A stretch of 50,083 bases of DNA from an uncultured Collinsella sp. (GTDB taxonomy: Bacteria; Actinomycetota; Coriobacteriia; Coriobacteriales; Coriobacteriaceae). Under the pieces are notes generated by a model. The model was not told where the DNA came from. It ran no database searches and saw nothing but the letters and a program-made list of their open reading frames with translations. Numbering within the stretch: position 1 is the stretch's first letter; the number at the start of each line of letters is the position of its first letter. The position numbers and the translations under genes are program-made. Location: the NCBI GenBank assembly GCA_902491055.1, contig CABUGI010000004.1, forward strand, positions 1 through 50,083, read 5' to 3'. Below, piece by piece: positions 24,400-33,310 of this stretch.

Positions 24400-24873
24400 C
24401 TACTCCTCCCAGTAAGCATCTGCAAGCAGCTTAAAGCAAATCTTCTTGACCGGCTGCGCGCCATCGCCCTGGAACTCGAGCGTGGGCATGTGAGGCTCGC
24501 CGGCAACAAACAGCGCAAACTTGTCGTCAGCAAGATCGCCGGCGATCGAGGCGTCGGAATCGACCAGATCGTAGTCGTCCTTCTCGTCAAACTCCTGGAC
24601 CAGCGTCAGGCTGCCCGTGGCAACCTTAAAGGCCTCGCGACCCTCGACGTCGATCTGCAGGTCGTGATAGCGCTGATGCGTCTCATAGTGAGCCTCGGCT
24701 TCGGGACGCGTCGTGGGAGCCATGACGTTCGCAAAGACCTTGTCGCCCAGAATCGGATGGCTGCCGACCTCGAGCTGCGCCGGATCGTTCTCCTCGAGCC
24801 AGTCGATCAGCACGTCGAGCCCCTTGAGCATTCCGCGGTACTCCTCGATATCGCCCAATGCACCGTAAATCAT
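24400..24873 (-). CDS. YhcH/YjgK/YiaL family protein, copy 1
   Basis: A 157-residue cupin-fold protein of the YhcH/YiaL/EbgC group, whose members are linked to sialic acid or other sugar catabolism (one E. coli member, NanQ, acts on sialic acid anomers). The family signature HxxYxDLQ-like segment (THQRYHDLQIDVEG) and the C-terminal H-MP (GEPHMPTLEF) metal-binding residues are present. GAGGGG precedes the ATG. It differs from copy 2 at only three residues (I/V, Q/E, Q/P). It is last in a minus-strand run behind lacC and the nagA remnant. Confidence 0.88.
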   Translation of the reverse strand: MIYGALGDIEEYRGMLKGLDVLIDWLEENDPAQLEVGSHPILGDKVFANVMAPTTRPEAEAHYETHQRYHDLQIDVEGREAFKVATGSLTLVQEFDEKDDYDLVDSDASIAGDLADDKFALFVAGEPHMPTLEFQGDGAQPVKKICFKLLADAYWEE

Positions 24874-24905
24874 CTAAATCCCCTCTCGGATCGTTTCTTT
24901 GGCGG

Positions 24906-25036
24906 CTACTCGGCAAACGCATTACCGACGCTGTTGCCACCCACATGCGTCTCGACCAGGGTAAGGTCGGGATTGAACACGACAGTGTCGGCGTCGCGCC
25001 CCGGCATAATGCTACTGCACTTGTCGTCGACATGAG
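24906..25036 (-). pseudogene. nagA 3' remnant
   Basis: The 43 codons from AHVDDKCSSIMPGRDAD to VGGNSVGNAFAE match the C-terminus of the nagA genes at 27762 and 37536. The rest of nagA is missing. It lies between lacC and yhcH copy 1 and is part of the 661-bp duplicated segment. Confidence 0.88.
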
Positions 25037-25070
25037 CTAGCAACCGATGCCGGGGCCGCAGCACAAGCTC

Positions 25071-26006
25071 CTACAGCTCGGTCACGACAACGCCGTTGTA
25101 AACCTCGTCCCAACGATCCATGACCAAGTGGCCAGTCATGGGATCCATGGCATTGAGCTTGCCGCAGGTGTTGGCGGTACGCAGCACCGTCTCGTCGTCG
25201 GCTCCGGCAGCAATCGCATGTGCGAAGCCGGCAATGGTCGAATCGCCAGAGCCCGTAGCGTTAACGGCGGGGATATCGGGGGTCTTGGCGCGGAACGCAC
25301 GGCCATTGTGGAAGCCAACGGAGCCGGCAGCACCCATGGACACGACGACCCAGGGGATATCGGAGAAGCGGGCATCAGAGGCGAGCGCGGCGCGGAGCTC
25401 GTCCACATCGTCGGTGGTAAAGCTCGTGCCCAGAAGGCCGTTGATCTCGGTCAGATTAGGCTTGACCAACTCGGGCTTAATTTCGGACTTAAGGGCGGCC
25501 TCGAGCGAAGCGCCCGAAGTATCGAGCAGCACCTTGGCGCCGGCGTTCTCGGCAATGCCCGTGATCTTGGCATAGTAGTCTGCCTCGACACCGCGGGGCA
25601 GCGAACCCGAGATGGTGACAACGTCGGCCTTGCTCGCAAGCTCGGTAAACTTGGCGGTAAAGGCATCGAGCTCCTCGGGGGCAATCGTCGGGCCGCTCTC
25701 GAGCAGCTCGGTCTGGTTGCCGGCGTGGAGGATGTTGAGGCAAATACGAGTCTCGCCCTTGATGGGCACAAAGTCGTTGTTAATACCGTTGGCGTCCATG
25801 AGCTCAGCCATGTAGGCGCCCATGTGGCCGCCGAGCAGACCGGTTGCCACAACGTCGTCGCCCAGCTGACCCAGCACACGGGCCACGTTGAGGCCCTTGC
25901 CGCCAGCGGTCTTTTCGGGCGTCACACGGTTAACGTCGTCGATAATGAGCTCATCGAGCTGATAGCGCGTATCGACAGACGGGTTCATCGTAACGGTGAG
26001 GATCAT
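25071..26006 (-). CDS. lacC: PfkB-family hexose-phosphate kinase, probable tagatose-6-phosphate kinase
   Basis: A 311-residue kinase with start ATG 26006 (MILTVTMNPSVD) behind AAGGAGCT; the upstream in-frame start is rejected. The PfkB signature GGKGLNVARVL is at about residues 35-45. The catalytic block NATGSGDSTIAGF is near residues 245-257, with the anion-hole GSGD and the Ser found in LacC-type rather than AGD-type enzymes. It phosphorylates tagatose-6-P to the 1,6-bisphosphate (a 1-phosphofructokinase role is the alternative). This fits downstream of AgaS and of galactose-6-P metabolism. No tagatose-bisphosphate aldolase was found in the window. Confidence 0.85.
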   Translation of the reverse strand: MILTVTMNPSVDTRYQLDELIIDDVNRVTPEKTAGGKGLNVARVLGQLGDDVVATGLLGGHMGAYMAELMDANGINNDFVPIKGETRICLNILHAGNQTELLESGPTIAPEELDAFTAKFTELASKADVVTISGSLPRGVEADYYAKITGIAENAGAKVLLDTSGASLEAALKSEIKPELVKPNLTEINGLLGTSFTTDDVDELRAALASDARFSDIPWVVVSMGAAGSVGFHNGRAFRAKTPDIPAVNATGSGDSTIAGFAHAIAAGADDETVLRTANTCGKLNAMDPMTGHLVMDRWDEVYNGVVVTEL

Positions 26007-26065
26007 TTTTAGCTCCTTATCTCGCAGGCTCCTTGTGCCTTGCAAAACGAATTGGCTACACGCGA

Positions 26066-26947
26066 CTACAGAATCTCGATCGTGAACGAGCGCACGATGG
26101 TTTCTTTGGGCTTGGCGATAAGACAGCCGCGCTTGTGCTCAAGCACGTCGTCCTCATCGGAGCAGGTCGAAAGGCCGCCCCAGGGCTCAACTGCCACAAA
26201 ATCGCCCTCGGGCTTACTCCACACAATGAGATACGGGAAGCCCTCAAAGCTCAGGCGGACGCCCTTGTCCTCCCCCTTCTTGGAAAGCGTGACCTGACGG
26301 CTCTCGAGCACATCAAAGATGGTCTCCGCAAAATCGAAGAGCTCATGCGACAGAGGCAGTGTCTTTCCCACCATGGGGTTCTTGGAGCGATTGGTCACGT
26401 CAATCAAGCCAGTCGAGGGGACGGCAGTGCAAAGCTCCGCAGCCTCGTCCTTCTCAAAGCGCAACTCGTAGTCCGTATAGGCCTCGCCCTCATCGAGCGG
26501 ACACCTAAAGCCGGGATGACCGCCGATAAAGAACGGCATGTCCTCGGTTCCCTCGTTGGTCACCTCATAGGAGACGCGCACGGCAGCGTCCTCGAGCGTA
26601 TAGCGAGCGACAAGCTTAAACGGATACGGATAATCGCTCAGCAGCGCGGCGTTATTCTCCGAAGCCAGGCACATCACCAGCTCGTTTTCGCCTTGGCTCA
26701 GCAGCTTCCACTCCTGTTTGCGCGCAAACCCGTGGCGAGCGAGCTTTACATGATGCCCGGCAAACGTCATGGCGCTGTTGTCGCGCAAGCCTCCGCAAAT
26801 CGGGAAGCAAATCGGTGCTTGGCCGGACCACACGGCGGGATCGCCCTGCCACAAGTACTCGCGACCTCCAGCCTCAATCGAGGTAAACGAACCACCAGCC
26901 GTGGACACCTTAATAGAAATCGAATCGTTGGAGAGAGCGTATTCCAT
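26066..26947 (-). CDS. Aldose 1-epimerase family protein (LacX-like)
   Basis: A 293-residue galactose-mutarotase-like protein. It has the segment FPICGGLRDN, a conserved RHGFAR motif, GGHPGFRCPL and a C-terminal VAVEPWGG, which are typical of LacX/YeaD-type epimerases rather than of GalM itself. The start follows AAGGATGGGCA. It lies 59 bp upstream of lacC in the same orientation, mirroring the lacX association with tagatose-pathway lac operons. The exact sugar is unknown. Confidence 0.82.
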   Translation of the reverse strand: MEYALSNDSISIKVSTAGGSFTSIEAGGREYLWQGDPAVWSGQAPICFPICGGLRDNSAMTFAGHHVKLARHGFARKQEWKLLSQGENELVMCLASENNAALLSDYPYPFKLVARYTLEDAAVRVSYEVTNEGTEDMPFFIGGHPGFRCPLDEGEAYTDYELRFEKDEAAELCTAVPSTGLIDVTNRSKNPMVGKTLPLSHELFDFAETIFDVLESRQVTLSKKGEDKGVRLSFEGFPYLIVWSKPEGDFVAVEPWGGLSTCSDEDDVLEHKRGCLIAKPKETIVRSFTIEIL

Positions 26948-27102
26948 TGCCCATCCTTTCGAACAACTGCTTTTGCTCGCAAGTACCTGTCTCGGCCCTG
27001 ACCAAAGGACAAACCCGCACGTTCACCGATGCATCCGGTATCCCAGGCATGCAACGGGGCACCATACAGACATTGATGCAATTACAGCTGAAAGGCCTTC
27101 TT

Positions 27103-27687
27103 ATGCGAACCATCATCCTCTATGCCTCGCGCCACCACGGCAATACGAAAAAGCTCGTGGACGCCATCGTCGAGGCGCACCCCGAAATCGATACCCTCGA
27201 CGTCAAGGCGCTTGGCAAAAACGAGTACCCCGACCTGCACGAATACCATCTGATTGGCGTCGCCACGGGCATCTATTACTCCGAGATCGACAAGGACATG
27301 GCACGCGTGCTCACGAACGTGCTGCAGCCGCAGAACAAGGTGTTTGGCCTTATGACCTACGGTGGCAAAAACAAGTGGTACGGCAAGGATATCGATGGTA
27401 TCTGCCGCATGAGGCAGGCCATCTTTATGGAGGTCTACGGCTGCCCCGGCTTTGATACGTGGGGGCCGTTCAAACTCACCGGCGGTGTCCAAAAAGGACA
27501 CCCGACCGCTGAAGAAATTAAGGGCGCCGTCGACTTCTTCGACAAGATTGAAGACGAGTACGGCGACATCATCGTCGAAGAGTATGCCAAGCGCGAGAAG
27601 CGTCTAGCCTACGAGAAGGAGCATCCTGCAGGAGGCCTGGTGGCCGGCGTCAAGCGCACGGCAAAGAAGATCGCTAACAAGCTGTAA
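27103..27687 (+). CDS. Flavodoxin-domain protein
   Basis: A 194-residue protein whose first half is a flavodoxin fold. The FMN phosphate-loop is ILYASRHHGNTKKLVD (residues 4-19), followed by GVATGIYYSEID and a GLMTYGGKNKWYGKD loop. The C-terminus is Lys-rich and helical (VAGVKRTAKKIANKL), perhaps membrane-associating. The ATG at 27103 (MRTIILYAS) has GAAAGG upstream. It is divergent from the lacX-like gene and converges on nagA copy 1. It probably transfers electrons; a partner is not evident. Confidence 0.85.
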   Translation: MRTIILYASRHHGNTKKLVDAIVEAHPEIDTLDVKALGKNEYPDLHEYHLIGVATGIYYSEIDKDMARVLTNVLQPQNKVFGLMTYGGKNKWYGKDIDGICRMRQAIFMEVYGCPGFDTWGPFKLTGGVQKGHPTAEEIKGAVDFFDKIEDEYGDIIVEEYAKREKRLAYEKEHPAGGLVAGVKRTAKKIANKL

Positions 27688-27718
27688 CTGTAAAGGTGCT
27701 TTTGAGCGTTTAACCCAT

Positions 27719-27757
27719 ACGGCGGGTCCGAGCAGATTCGGGCCCGCCGTTTTTTCT
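27719..27757. terminator. Bidirectional terminator between flavodoxin and nagA 1
   Basis: ACGGCGGG (27719-27726) pairs with CCCGCCGT (27743-27750), followed by TTTTTT. It can serve both convergent genes. Confidence 0.8.
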
Positions 27758-27761
27758 ATCG

Positions 27762-28931
27762 TTACTCGGTAAAGGCGTTGCCGACGCTCTGACCGCCAAC
27801 ATACGTCTCGACGAGGGTGAGCTCATGGTCGAACACGACAAAGTCGGCGTCGCGACCCGGCATGATGCTGCCGCACTTATCCTCGATGTGCGCAGAGCGA
27901 GCCGGCACCTCGGTTGCCATGCGAATGGCGATATCGGCGCTGGCGATGCCCCAGTCGACGATGTTCTTGACGCCCTGGGCAAGCGTGAGCACCGAGCCGG
28001 CAATGCTCTTGCCGTCGGCGAGCCAGCACAGGTTGTCTTTCATGATGACGTCCATGCCACCACTGGTGTAGCTGCCCTCGGGCATGCCGCCGCAACCCAG
28101 GCAGTCGGTAATGAGCACCGTGTGCTGCCAGCCCTTGGCCTGCAGCAGCGCCTTGATGGCAGCAGGGTTAACGTGCTTGCCGTCACAGATGATCTCGGCG
28201 TAGGTCTCGGGCGTGGACATGGCAGCGCCCACGACACCGGGCTCACGGTGATGCAGCCCGCGCTGGCCGTTATAGGTATGCGTAAAGCAGCTGGCACCGG
28301 CGTTGATGGCGGCGATGCACTCATCGTAGGTGGCGTCGGAGTGACCGATGCTGGTCACGACGCCCTTGGCGTTCAGAGCAGCCGCATAAGCAGCGGCACC
28401 GTCGCGCTCGGCCGCCATGGCGCTCTTAACGATGCGACCACCCGCAGCCTCCTGCCACTGGTCGAAGACCTCCTCGGAGGGATCGATCAGGTAAGCGGGG
28501 TTCTGCGCACCCACGTGCTTCATGGTAAAGAAGGGGCCCTCCAGGTAGATGCCTTGGATACGAGCACCACAGAAGTCGGGGCCGCGGCCCTCGTCAGCCT
28601 GGGCGATGGCGGCGCAGGCGTCCTTGATCTGCTCGACGCCATCGGTGAACGTCGTGGGCAGCCAGCTGGTTGTGCCGCGACGGGCGAGCTCGGTCGAGCT
28701 GATATCGATGCCCTCGGGATCGTTATCGGTAGTTGAGTGGTTGTAGAAGCCGTGGATGTGGGTGTCGACCATGCCCGGTGCGATCCACGACCCCGTGTAG
28801 TCCCTGATCTCGCAGGAGGGCTCGTCGGCCTGCCAGGCGCCAAAGACGCCATCCTCGACCATAAGATAGCCGCCCAGTTGCGGACCTGCCGGCAAGAAGA
28901 ACTTGTCAGCCTTAATTGCGTACGTGCTCAT
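27762..28931 (-). CDS. nagA: N-acetylglucosamine-6-phosphate deacetylase, copy 1
   Basis: A 389-residue amidohydrolase with start ATG 28931 after AAGGAG; a GTG two codons upstream is less likely. The metal-binding DTHIHGFYNH motif is near residues 56-65, EGPFF carries the metal Glu, and GHSDATYDE, FTHTYNGQ and the catalytic ITDCLGCGG follow. It removes acetate from GlcNAc-6-P or GalNAc-6-P. It ends the agaS-side operon, separated from agaS by a hairpin terminator. It is 93-94% identical to copy 2 (25 differences by eye). Confidence 0.93.
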   Translation of the reverse strand: MSTYAIKADKFFLPAGPQLGGYLMVEDGVFGAWQADEPSCEIRDYTGSWIAPGMVDTHIHGFYNHSTTDNDPEGIDISSTELARRGTTSWLPTTFTDGVEQIKDACAAIAQADEGRGPDFCGARIQGIYLEGPFFTMKHVGAQNPAYLIDPSEEVFDQWQEAAGGRIVKSAMAAERDGAAAYAAALNAKGVVTSIGHSDATYDECIAAINAGASCFTHTYNGQRGLHHREPGVVGAAMSTPETYAEIICDGKHVNPAAIKALLQAKGWQHTVLITDCLGCGGMPEGSYTSGGMDVIMKDNLCWLADGKSIAGSVLTLAQGVKNIVDWGIASADIAIRMATEVPARSAHIEDKCGSIMPGRDADFVVFDHELTLVETYVGGQSVGNAFTE

Positions 28932-28991
28932 ATGCACTCCTTGCTTCTAAAGCAGTTGACTGTGGTGATGCTTATACACAGCTCACGTAAA

Positions 28992-29031
28992 ACAAAAAGC
29001 GCCCGCCCGCCGTTATGAGCGGACGGGCGCC
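28992..29031 (-). terminator. Terminator between agaS and nagA 1
   Basis: A GC-rich hairpin, GCGCCCGCCCGC (from 28999) with GCGGACGGGCGC. On the minus strand it is followed by TTTTTGTTTT. It should reduce read-through from agaS into nagA. Confidence 0.82.
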
Positions 29032-29048
29032 CTTGCAGGGGGACGCGA

Positions 29049-30215
29049 TTAAGCGGTGAAGGGGTGAATCGTCACGCCCTTAACCACGCGGTTAACCGTG
29101 CCGGTGGGGCTCGGCGTATCGGGCGTGTTGCCCACGCGCACGGAGTTGAGCAGGCTGATAGCCTGGGCAAACATTACGAACGGCAGAGCAAGGTAGCCCT
29201 CGGGAAGTGCCTCGTAGCCCTTAAAGGTGAAGGACTCACCCTCATAGACGGTGGCACCTTCCTGCTGAACGGCGATGGTGTGCTGAGCGATATCGTCGCC
29301 ACCGATCTCGTTGAGGATGTCGATGTCGTACTGGCGGGTGTAGGCGTCGTTGTTGACGAACACGAAGACGAGGGTCTTGTCGTCGACGAAGGACTTGGGT
29401 CCGTGACGATAGCCCATGGAAGTGTCGTAAGAAGTGGCAACCAGGCCGTGAGCGAGCTCGAGGATCTTGAGCTGGCTCTCCTGGGCAAGGCCACCGAAGG
29501 AGCCAGAACCCAAGTAGGTCACGCGGTTGAAGTCGCCAGCCAGGTAATCGGCGACCTCGGACTCGCGAGCGATAACCTCCTCGCCCATCTTGGCGATGGT
29601 CTCGACCCATTCAGCCTTCTGCTCGTCAGAGGCAGTGTCAAAAATAAGGGTGGAGAGCAAAGTCATGCAGGAATAAGAACCGGTCATGGCGAAGCCCTTG
29701 TCGTTGGCACGCGGAATGAGCAGCGTCAGCGCGTTGGGGTCATCGGCAGACTCGACGGCGAGCTTGCCCTCGGGAGCGCAGGTGATGTTGAGGAACTTGA
29801 CGTTGTGGACGAGCTCCTTGGCAACGGCAACGGCGGCAAGGCTCTCGGGGCTATTGCCAGAGCGGGCAAAGGAAACCACGAGCGTGGGATCCTCGGCGCG
29901 CAGGAAGTCGCGCGGGGCGCTCACGATGTCGGTCGTGGCGATGGGCTTAAAGTCGTAGAGATCAGTGTTGCCAGCGCGACGCAGGTACGGGGCGCAGGTA
30001 TCGCCAACGTAGTCGGACGTACCGGCACCGGTGAAGACAACGGACAGACGACCCTCGCCCATAGCGCGAGCCTCGGCCAGGAAGGCCTCGATGGCCTCCT
30101 TGTTCTCGCGATAGATGTTGAGCGTATCACGCCAAAGCTCGGGCTGCTGAGCAATCTCGGCCGTGGTGATCTGGGCGCCGAGCTCGGTGAGCTCCTCGAC
30201 ACTCTTCTCGAACAT
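29049..30215 (-). CDS. agaS: SIS-domain sugar-phosphate isomerase/deaminase, AgaS type
   Basis: A 388-residue protein with two SIS domains (about 45-195 and 215-345). The start is the ATG at 30215 (MFEKSVEEL) with AAAGAGGT upstream. The phosphosugar-binding loops TGAGTSDYVG, SFARSGNSPES and YLGSGSFGGLAQES are evident, together with YRHGPKSFVDD. AgaS converts galactosamine-6-P to tagatose-6-P with release of ammonia. It is downstream of the PTS and GntR genes, as in gnb/bgaC clusters of lactobacilli and streptococci. Confidence 0.9.
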   Translation of the reverse strand: MFEKSVEELTELGAQITTAEIAQQPELWRDTLNIYRENKEAIEAFLAEARAMGEGRLSVVFTGAGTSDYVGDTCAPYLRRAGNTDLYDFKPIATTDIVSAPRDFLRAEDPTLVVSFARSGNSPESLAAVAVAKELVHNVKFLNITCAPEGKLAVESADDPNALTLLIPRANDKGFAMTGSYSCMTLLSTLIFDTASDEQKAEWVETIAKMGEEVIARESEVADYLAGDFNRVTYLGSGSFGGLAQESQLKILELAHGLVATSYDTSMGYRHGPKSFVDDKTLVFVFVNNDAYTRQYDIDILNEIGGDDIAQHTIAVQQEGATVYEGESFTFKGYEALPEGYLALPFVMFAQAISLLNSVRVGNTPDTPSPTGTVNRVVKGVTIHPFTA

Positions 30216-30326
30216 TTCTAATACCTCTTTCTTTACTAAATTGTCTGATATACAAAGACTCAACCTGAAAAGTCAAATCGAGTAGTAGTCATAGGCTGTT
30301 TTTCTTTCGTTGGCACTCGTATCCGA

Positions 30327-31061
30327 TCACAAAGTATCTCGATAGTGAGAGATTCTGTACTTGAACTTGTCGGCACGAGCCACCGAAAGCGTGAACTCGA
30401 CAACATCATTTTGGGTGTTGTGAGTAGTTCGGACTATGTCCAGAACTGGCGCACCCTCACCAATACCTAGAAGCCGAGCGTCACATGGACGTGCTATACC
30501 CGCAGAGAACTCCTCATCCGCTACTCGAATTTTCTGCTGATAATCCTGCTCAATGACATCGTAAAGGGGCTTTTGTTCGAGTAGAGGACGCTTGAGTGAA
30601 ATAAAGAGCCTTGCTGGAAGATAGCTACGCTCAACCATCATAGGTATACCATCTGCCATTCGTAAACGTTTGAGTTTTAATACCTTTTCACCCAAATGAA
30701 TCCCCATTTGCATCGAGAGCGTTTTATCTGCTTCCATTTCACAGAACTCTAAGATGGTTGTTTCTGGCAGCCGGCCCATCGCTTTCATCTGTTCAGTAAA
30801 ACTGTACGATTGGGTAAGATTTGTTGCTTGGGCTAGTCGATCGGCAACAAACGTACCGCGACCTTGTTTTCGCACGATCCGACCAAGATACTCAAGTTCC
30901 TGAATTGCAAGCCGGACAGTCGACCGCGAAAGCCCGAAACGTTCGGCAAGCTCACGTTCGGACGGAATCAAATCACCTGGCTGATATTCATGATCAATTT
31001 TTTCGATCAGCATATCTACGAGCTGGTCATATAGCGGTTGTCTGTGCCTCGTGCACGTCAT
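30327..31061 (-). CDS. GntR-family (UTRA) regulator of the GH35/PTS operon
   Basis: A 244-residue GntR/HutC-type regulator. The winged helix is at about 6-70 (SERELAERFGLSRSTVRLAIQELEYLGRI) and the UTRA domain at about 90-240. The ATG at 31061 has GGAG at good spacing. It is a paralogue of the regulator at 38849 (about 60% by eye) but is encoded in noticeably more AT-rich DNA. It likely senses an amino-sugar phosphate such as GlcNAc-6-P or GalN-6-P and binds TGGT-N4-ACCA sites (inference). Confidence 0.88.
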   Translation of the reverse strand: MTCTRHRQPLYDQLVDMLIEKIDHEYQPGDLIPSERELAERFGLSRSTVRLAIQELEYLGRIVRKQGRGTFVADRLAQATNLTQSYSFTEQMKAMGRLPETTILEFCEMEADKTLSMQMGIHLGEKVLKLKRLRMADGIPMMVERSYLPARLFISLKRPLLEQKPLYDVIEQDYQQKIRVADEEFSAGIARPCDARLLGIGEGAPVLDIVRTTHNTQNDVVEFTLSVARADKFKYRISHYRDTL

Positions 31062-31148
31062 GATATTCTCCACGTAATGAGCAATTGACCAATACTTCAG
31101 CCTTCAGGTAACGCACCAACATGTCCAATAAATGGGCTAATAGCGACG

Positions 31149-31577
31149 CTACATCTCATCGTCTTCATCAATGTCAGTACTCTCGAGTTTCTTGAGATCG
31201 ACTCCCTCACGACCAACGACCCGTGCGCGTTCGGCAAGTTCATCAAGCGTTGGGTCTCCAAACGCACGCGTCATAACGAGCTCCACCAACATAGGTAGAT
31301 TTGTTCCGGTGACAACGGTCACGTTATCGAGCTCAGTCGTCATTGGGATAGCTTGATTGAACGGAGTACCGCCAAGCAAATCAACAAACACCAATACGCC
31401 ATCACAAGCTTGACGCATCTTGGCAATGCAGGTTCGCAAATCATCACCAAAAGTAACCGCCTCCGAGCCCGCAAAAGGAACTACCTCAAAATTAGGCTGT
31501 TCGCCGGCGACCATATCCACAGCGCTTTTCAAACCAGGTGCAAACTGACCGTGACCAGTTAGTACAAATCCAATCAT
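31149..31577 (-). CDS. PTS mannose-family EIIA component
   Basis: A 142-residue cytoplasmic EIIA. The phosphorylated His is H9 in LTGHGQFAPG, and the conserved LLGGTPFNQA segment is at about residues 68-77. It receives phosphate from HPr and passes it to EIIB (34281). It lies downstream of an unknown gene and an internal terminator rather than directly beside EIIB/C/D. The C-terminus is acidic (DIDEDDEM). Confidence 0.92.
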   Translation of the reverse strand: MIGFVLTGHGQFAPGLKSAVDMVAGEQPNFEVVPFAGSEAVTFGDDLRTCIAKMRQACDGVLVFVDLLGGTPFNQAIPMTTELDNVTVVTGTNLPMLVELVMTRAFGDPTLDELAERARVVGREGVDLKKLESTDIDEDDEM

Positions 31578-31658
31578 TCTATCTACCTTTCTACCGTTCG
31601 CTTTCTCTAGCCATAGAACCCCTCAAAAGGGCTCTTACGACCACTGCATCATTAAAGT

Positions 31659-32282
31659 TTAGTGAGTATTTTGTTTTATCGTGGGAGGTCTGTGAGCGTC
31701 TCTAAGCTGCTTTTCAAGGTTGCGATATCTACGTGCTTCGCTCTTGTTCCCGCTACTCTCATATTGATATGAGAGCAGCAGATAGAGCTTTCCGCGTAAC
31801 CCAAGGTCGTTCGTATCTAGCATGGCTTCCATCTCATCGATCTTATCATGCCGACGGCGAAAGACTATGTCGTAGGTCAATTGACTGTCCGCCAAAATAC
31901 CCTTCGACACGACGGGGCGCATCTCTTCCAACATGGACGCCGCCCGCTTGCGGTCACCCGTCTTGATATAGAAATTAAAGGCGCGAACCGCAAGCTGTCG
32001 ACGTTGTTTGTCGCTGCACGACATCTCCAGCAAGTGGTCAAGCATTCGATCTGCATATGCGTCCATATCAGCAGCTTCGTAGATCGTGAAACGAAGGTAA
32101 TACTGCTTATACGTAGACATTACTATACGCGCTAGTTTGCGATCGAGCAGGTCTATGCAATCTTGGTATAAGCCCAAGTTAAACAATACCTGCAATTTCA
32201 TATCGAAGTATTTTTTCGCTCCTTCGGTCACAGCGAAATAAGCCACGACAACACAAATGAACAGGACAATCCAAAATGGCAT
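31659..32282 (-). CDS. Unknown membrane-anchored TPR-like protein in the PTS operon
   Basis: A 207-residue protein I do not recognise. Residues 3-22 form one N-terminal membrane helix (FWIVLFICVVVAYFAVTEG). The rest is a run of amphipathic helices with TPR-like spacing (LFNLGLYQDCIDLLDRKL, FNFYIKTGDRKRAASMLEEM, LLSYQYESSGNKSEARRY), ending in a charged tail. It may scaffold an interaction at the membrane next to the EIIC/EIID permease (inference). It is placed between EIID and EIIA, where PTS operons usually have nothing. Confidence 0.75.
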   Translation of the reverse strand: MPFWIVLFICVVVAYFAVTEGAKKYFDMKLQVLFNLGLYQDCIDLLDRKLARIVMSTYKQYYLRFTIYEAADMDAYADRMLDHLLEMSCSDKQRRQLAVRAFNFYIKTGDRKRAASMLEEMRPVVSKGILADSQLTYDIVFRRRHDKIDEMEAMLDTNDLGLRGKLYLLLSYQYESSGNKSEARRYRNLEKQLRDAHRPPTIKQNTH

Positions 32283-32365
32283 TGCACTATATTCCCTTCA
32301 AGGCAGCCTTAATGAATTAATCGAACACGATGGCTGCATAACCGCCTATGAAAAGCGGTGTCCGA

Positions 32366-32428
32366 CAAAACAAAAGAGGCGCACACTCCAGGGGATATGG
32401 CGATAAAGTCGCCTTGGAGGTGTGCGCC
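32366..32428 (-). terminator. Internal terminator/attenuator after EIID
   Basis: GGCGCACACTCC (32378-32389) pairs with GGAGGTGTGCGCC (32416-32428) with one bulge, enclosing a second stem, GGCGATAAAGTCGCC (32399-32413). On the minus strand TCTTTTGTTTT follows. It separates the GH35-EIIB-EIIC-EIID genes from the downstream unknown gene and EIIA. Confidence 0.82.
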
Positions 32429-32470
32429 ACATCTTAATTGAGGATCAAATGTCGCGACAATATGGGGTAC

Positions 32471-33310
32471 TTAGCCCTTGCAAATGATACCGAATGCACC
32501 CAAGGCAATGGACAGAACCAAGACGATAAAGATAGCCTTCGTCGAGGTCATGCCCTTCTTACCAAGGAGCCAGTATACGAAGCCGACGAGCGCGGCAGGA
32601 ACCAGCTTGGGGCAAATCATATTGCAGATATTCTGCAAGTCAACGGTAACGCCACCGATAACAGGCTTCGCTGCAATGACGATACCGACATTGGTTGCGA
32701 CCAGGGCACCGACCATAAAGACACCCATTACGGAGGCCGCGTCGGTCAACGCGTTCAGGCGGTCGCTCATGGTGGTGACGAGCTTCATACCCTGCTCATA
32801 GGCCATGTGGGTCTGCTTGCAGCGGAACCAGTCAACAAGGATGTTAACGGCGACCCAGATGAAGATACCCAAGGGGTTGCCGTTCATGGCCATATTGGCA
32901 GCCAGGGCGCCAAAAATGGTCGGGAGCAGCGAACCGAAGATGGAATCGCCGATGGAAGCCAGCGGTCCCATGAGACCAGTCTTGAGACCGGCAACAGCCT
33001 CGAGGCCCTCAATGCCCTCCTCTTCCTCGATCGCCAAATCGATACCGGTGATGATCGTGTTGAGGAAGTTTGAGGTGTTGAAGAACGGTGCGCACTGGGC
33101 GCGGCAGGCTTCCTTTAGCTCCGGCGTGCCGTCACCGTACAGCTTGCGCAGCGTGGGCAGGATAATCCAGAGATAACCAGAGTGTTGCATGCGCTCGTAG
33201 TTCCAACCATCCTGGAAACCAAGCAGGTTACGACGGTTGATCTGCGCAAGGTCGTCCTTGGTAATCTTGTAGCCAGTGGTGCCATTGGCGAGTTTCTCAT
33301 TAGAGCTCAT
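32471..33310 (-). CDS. PTS mannose-family EIID component
   Basis: A 279-residue membrane component of a mannose/sorbose-type permease. The start is the ATG at 33310 (MSSNEKLANG); a longer in-frame extension upstream is EIIC coding sequence read in another frame. Family motifs NYERMQHSGYLW, FFNTSNFLNTIITGIDLAIEEE and GLMGPLASIGDSIFGSLLPTIFGALAA are clear. Its first 11 bp overlap the EIIC 3' end, indicating translational coupling. With EIIC it forms the channel. Confidence 0.92.
   Translation of the reverse strand: MSSNEKLANGTTGYKITKDDLAQINRRNLLGFQDGWNYERMQHSGYLWIILPTLRKLYGDGTPELKEACRAQCAPFFNTSNFLNTIITGIDLAIEEEEGIEGLEAVAGLKTGLMGPLASIGDSIFGSLLPTIFGALAANMAMNGNPLGIFIWVAVNILVDWFRCKQTHMAYEQGMKLVTTMSDRLNALTDAASVMGVFMVGALVATNVGIVIAAKPVIGGVTVDLQNICNMICPKLVPAALVGFVYWLLGKKGMTSTKAIFIVLVLSIALGAFGIICKG

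Larger units (their letters stand above)
24376..25036. repeat. Direct repeat copy 1 (yhcH plus nagA 3' end)
   Basis: A 661-bp segment nearly identical to 37006-37666, in the same orientation. It covers the whole of yhcH and the last 43 codons of nagA. Similarity stops abruptly at both ends. The nagA part is closer to the copy at 37536 than to the copy at 27762, so copy 1 probably derives from the right-hand locus. Confidence 0.9.
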
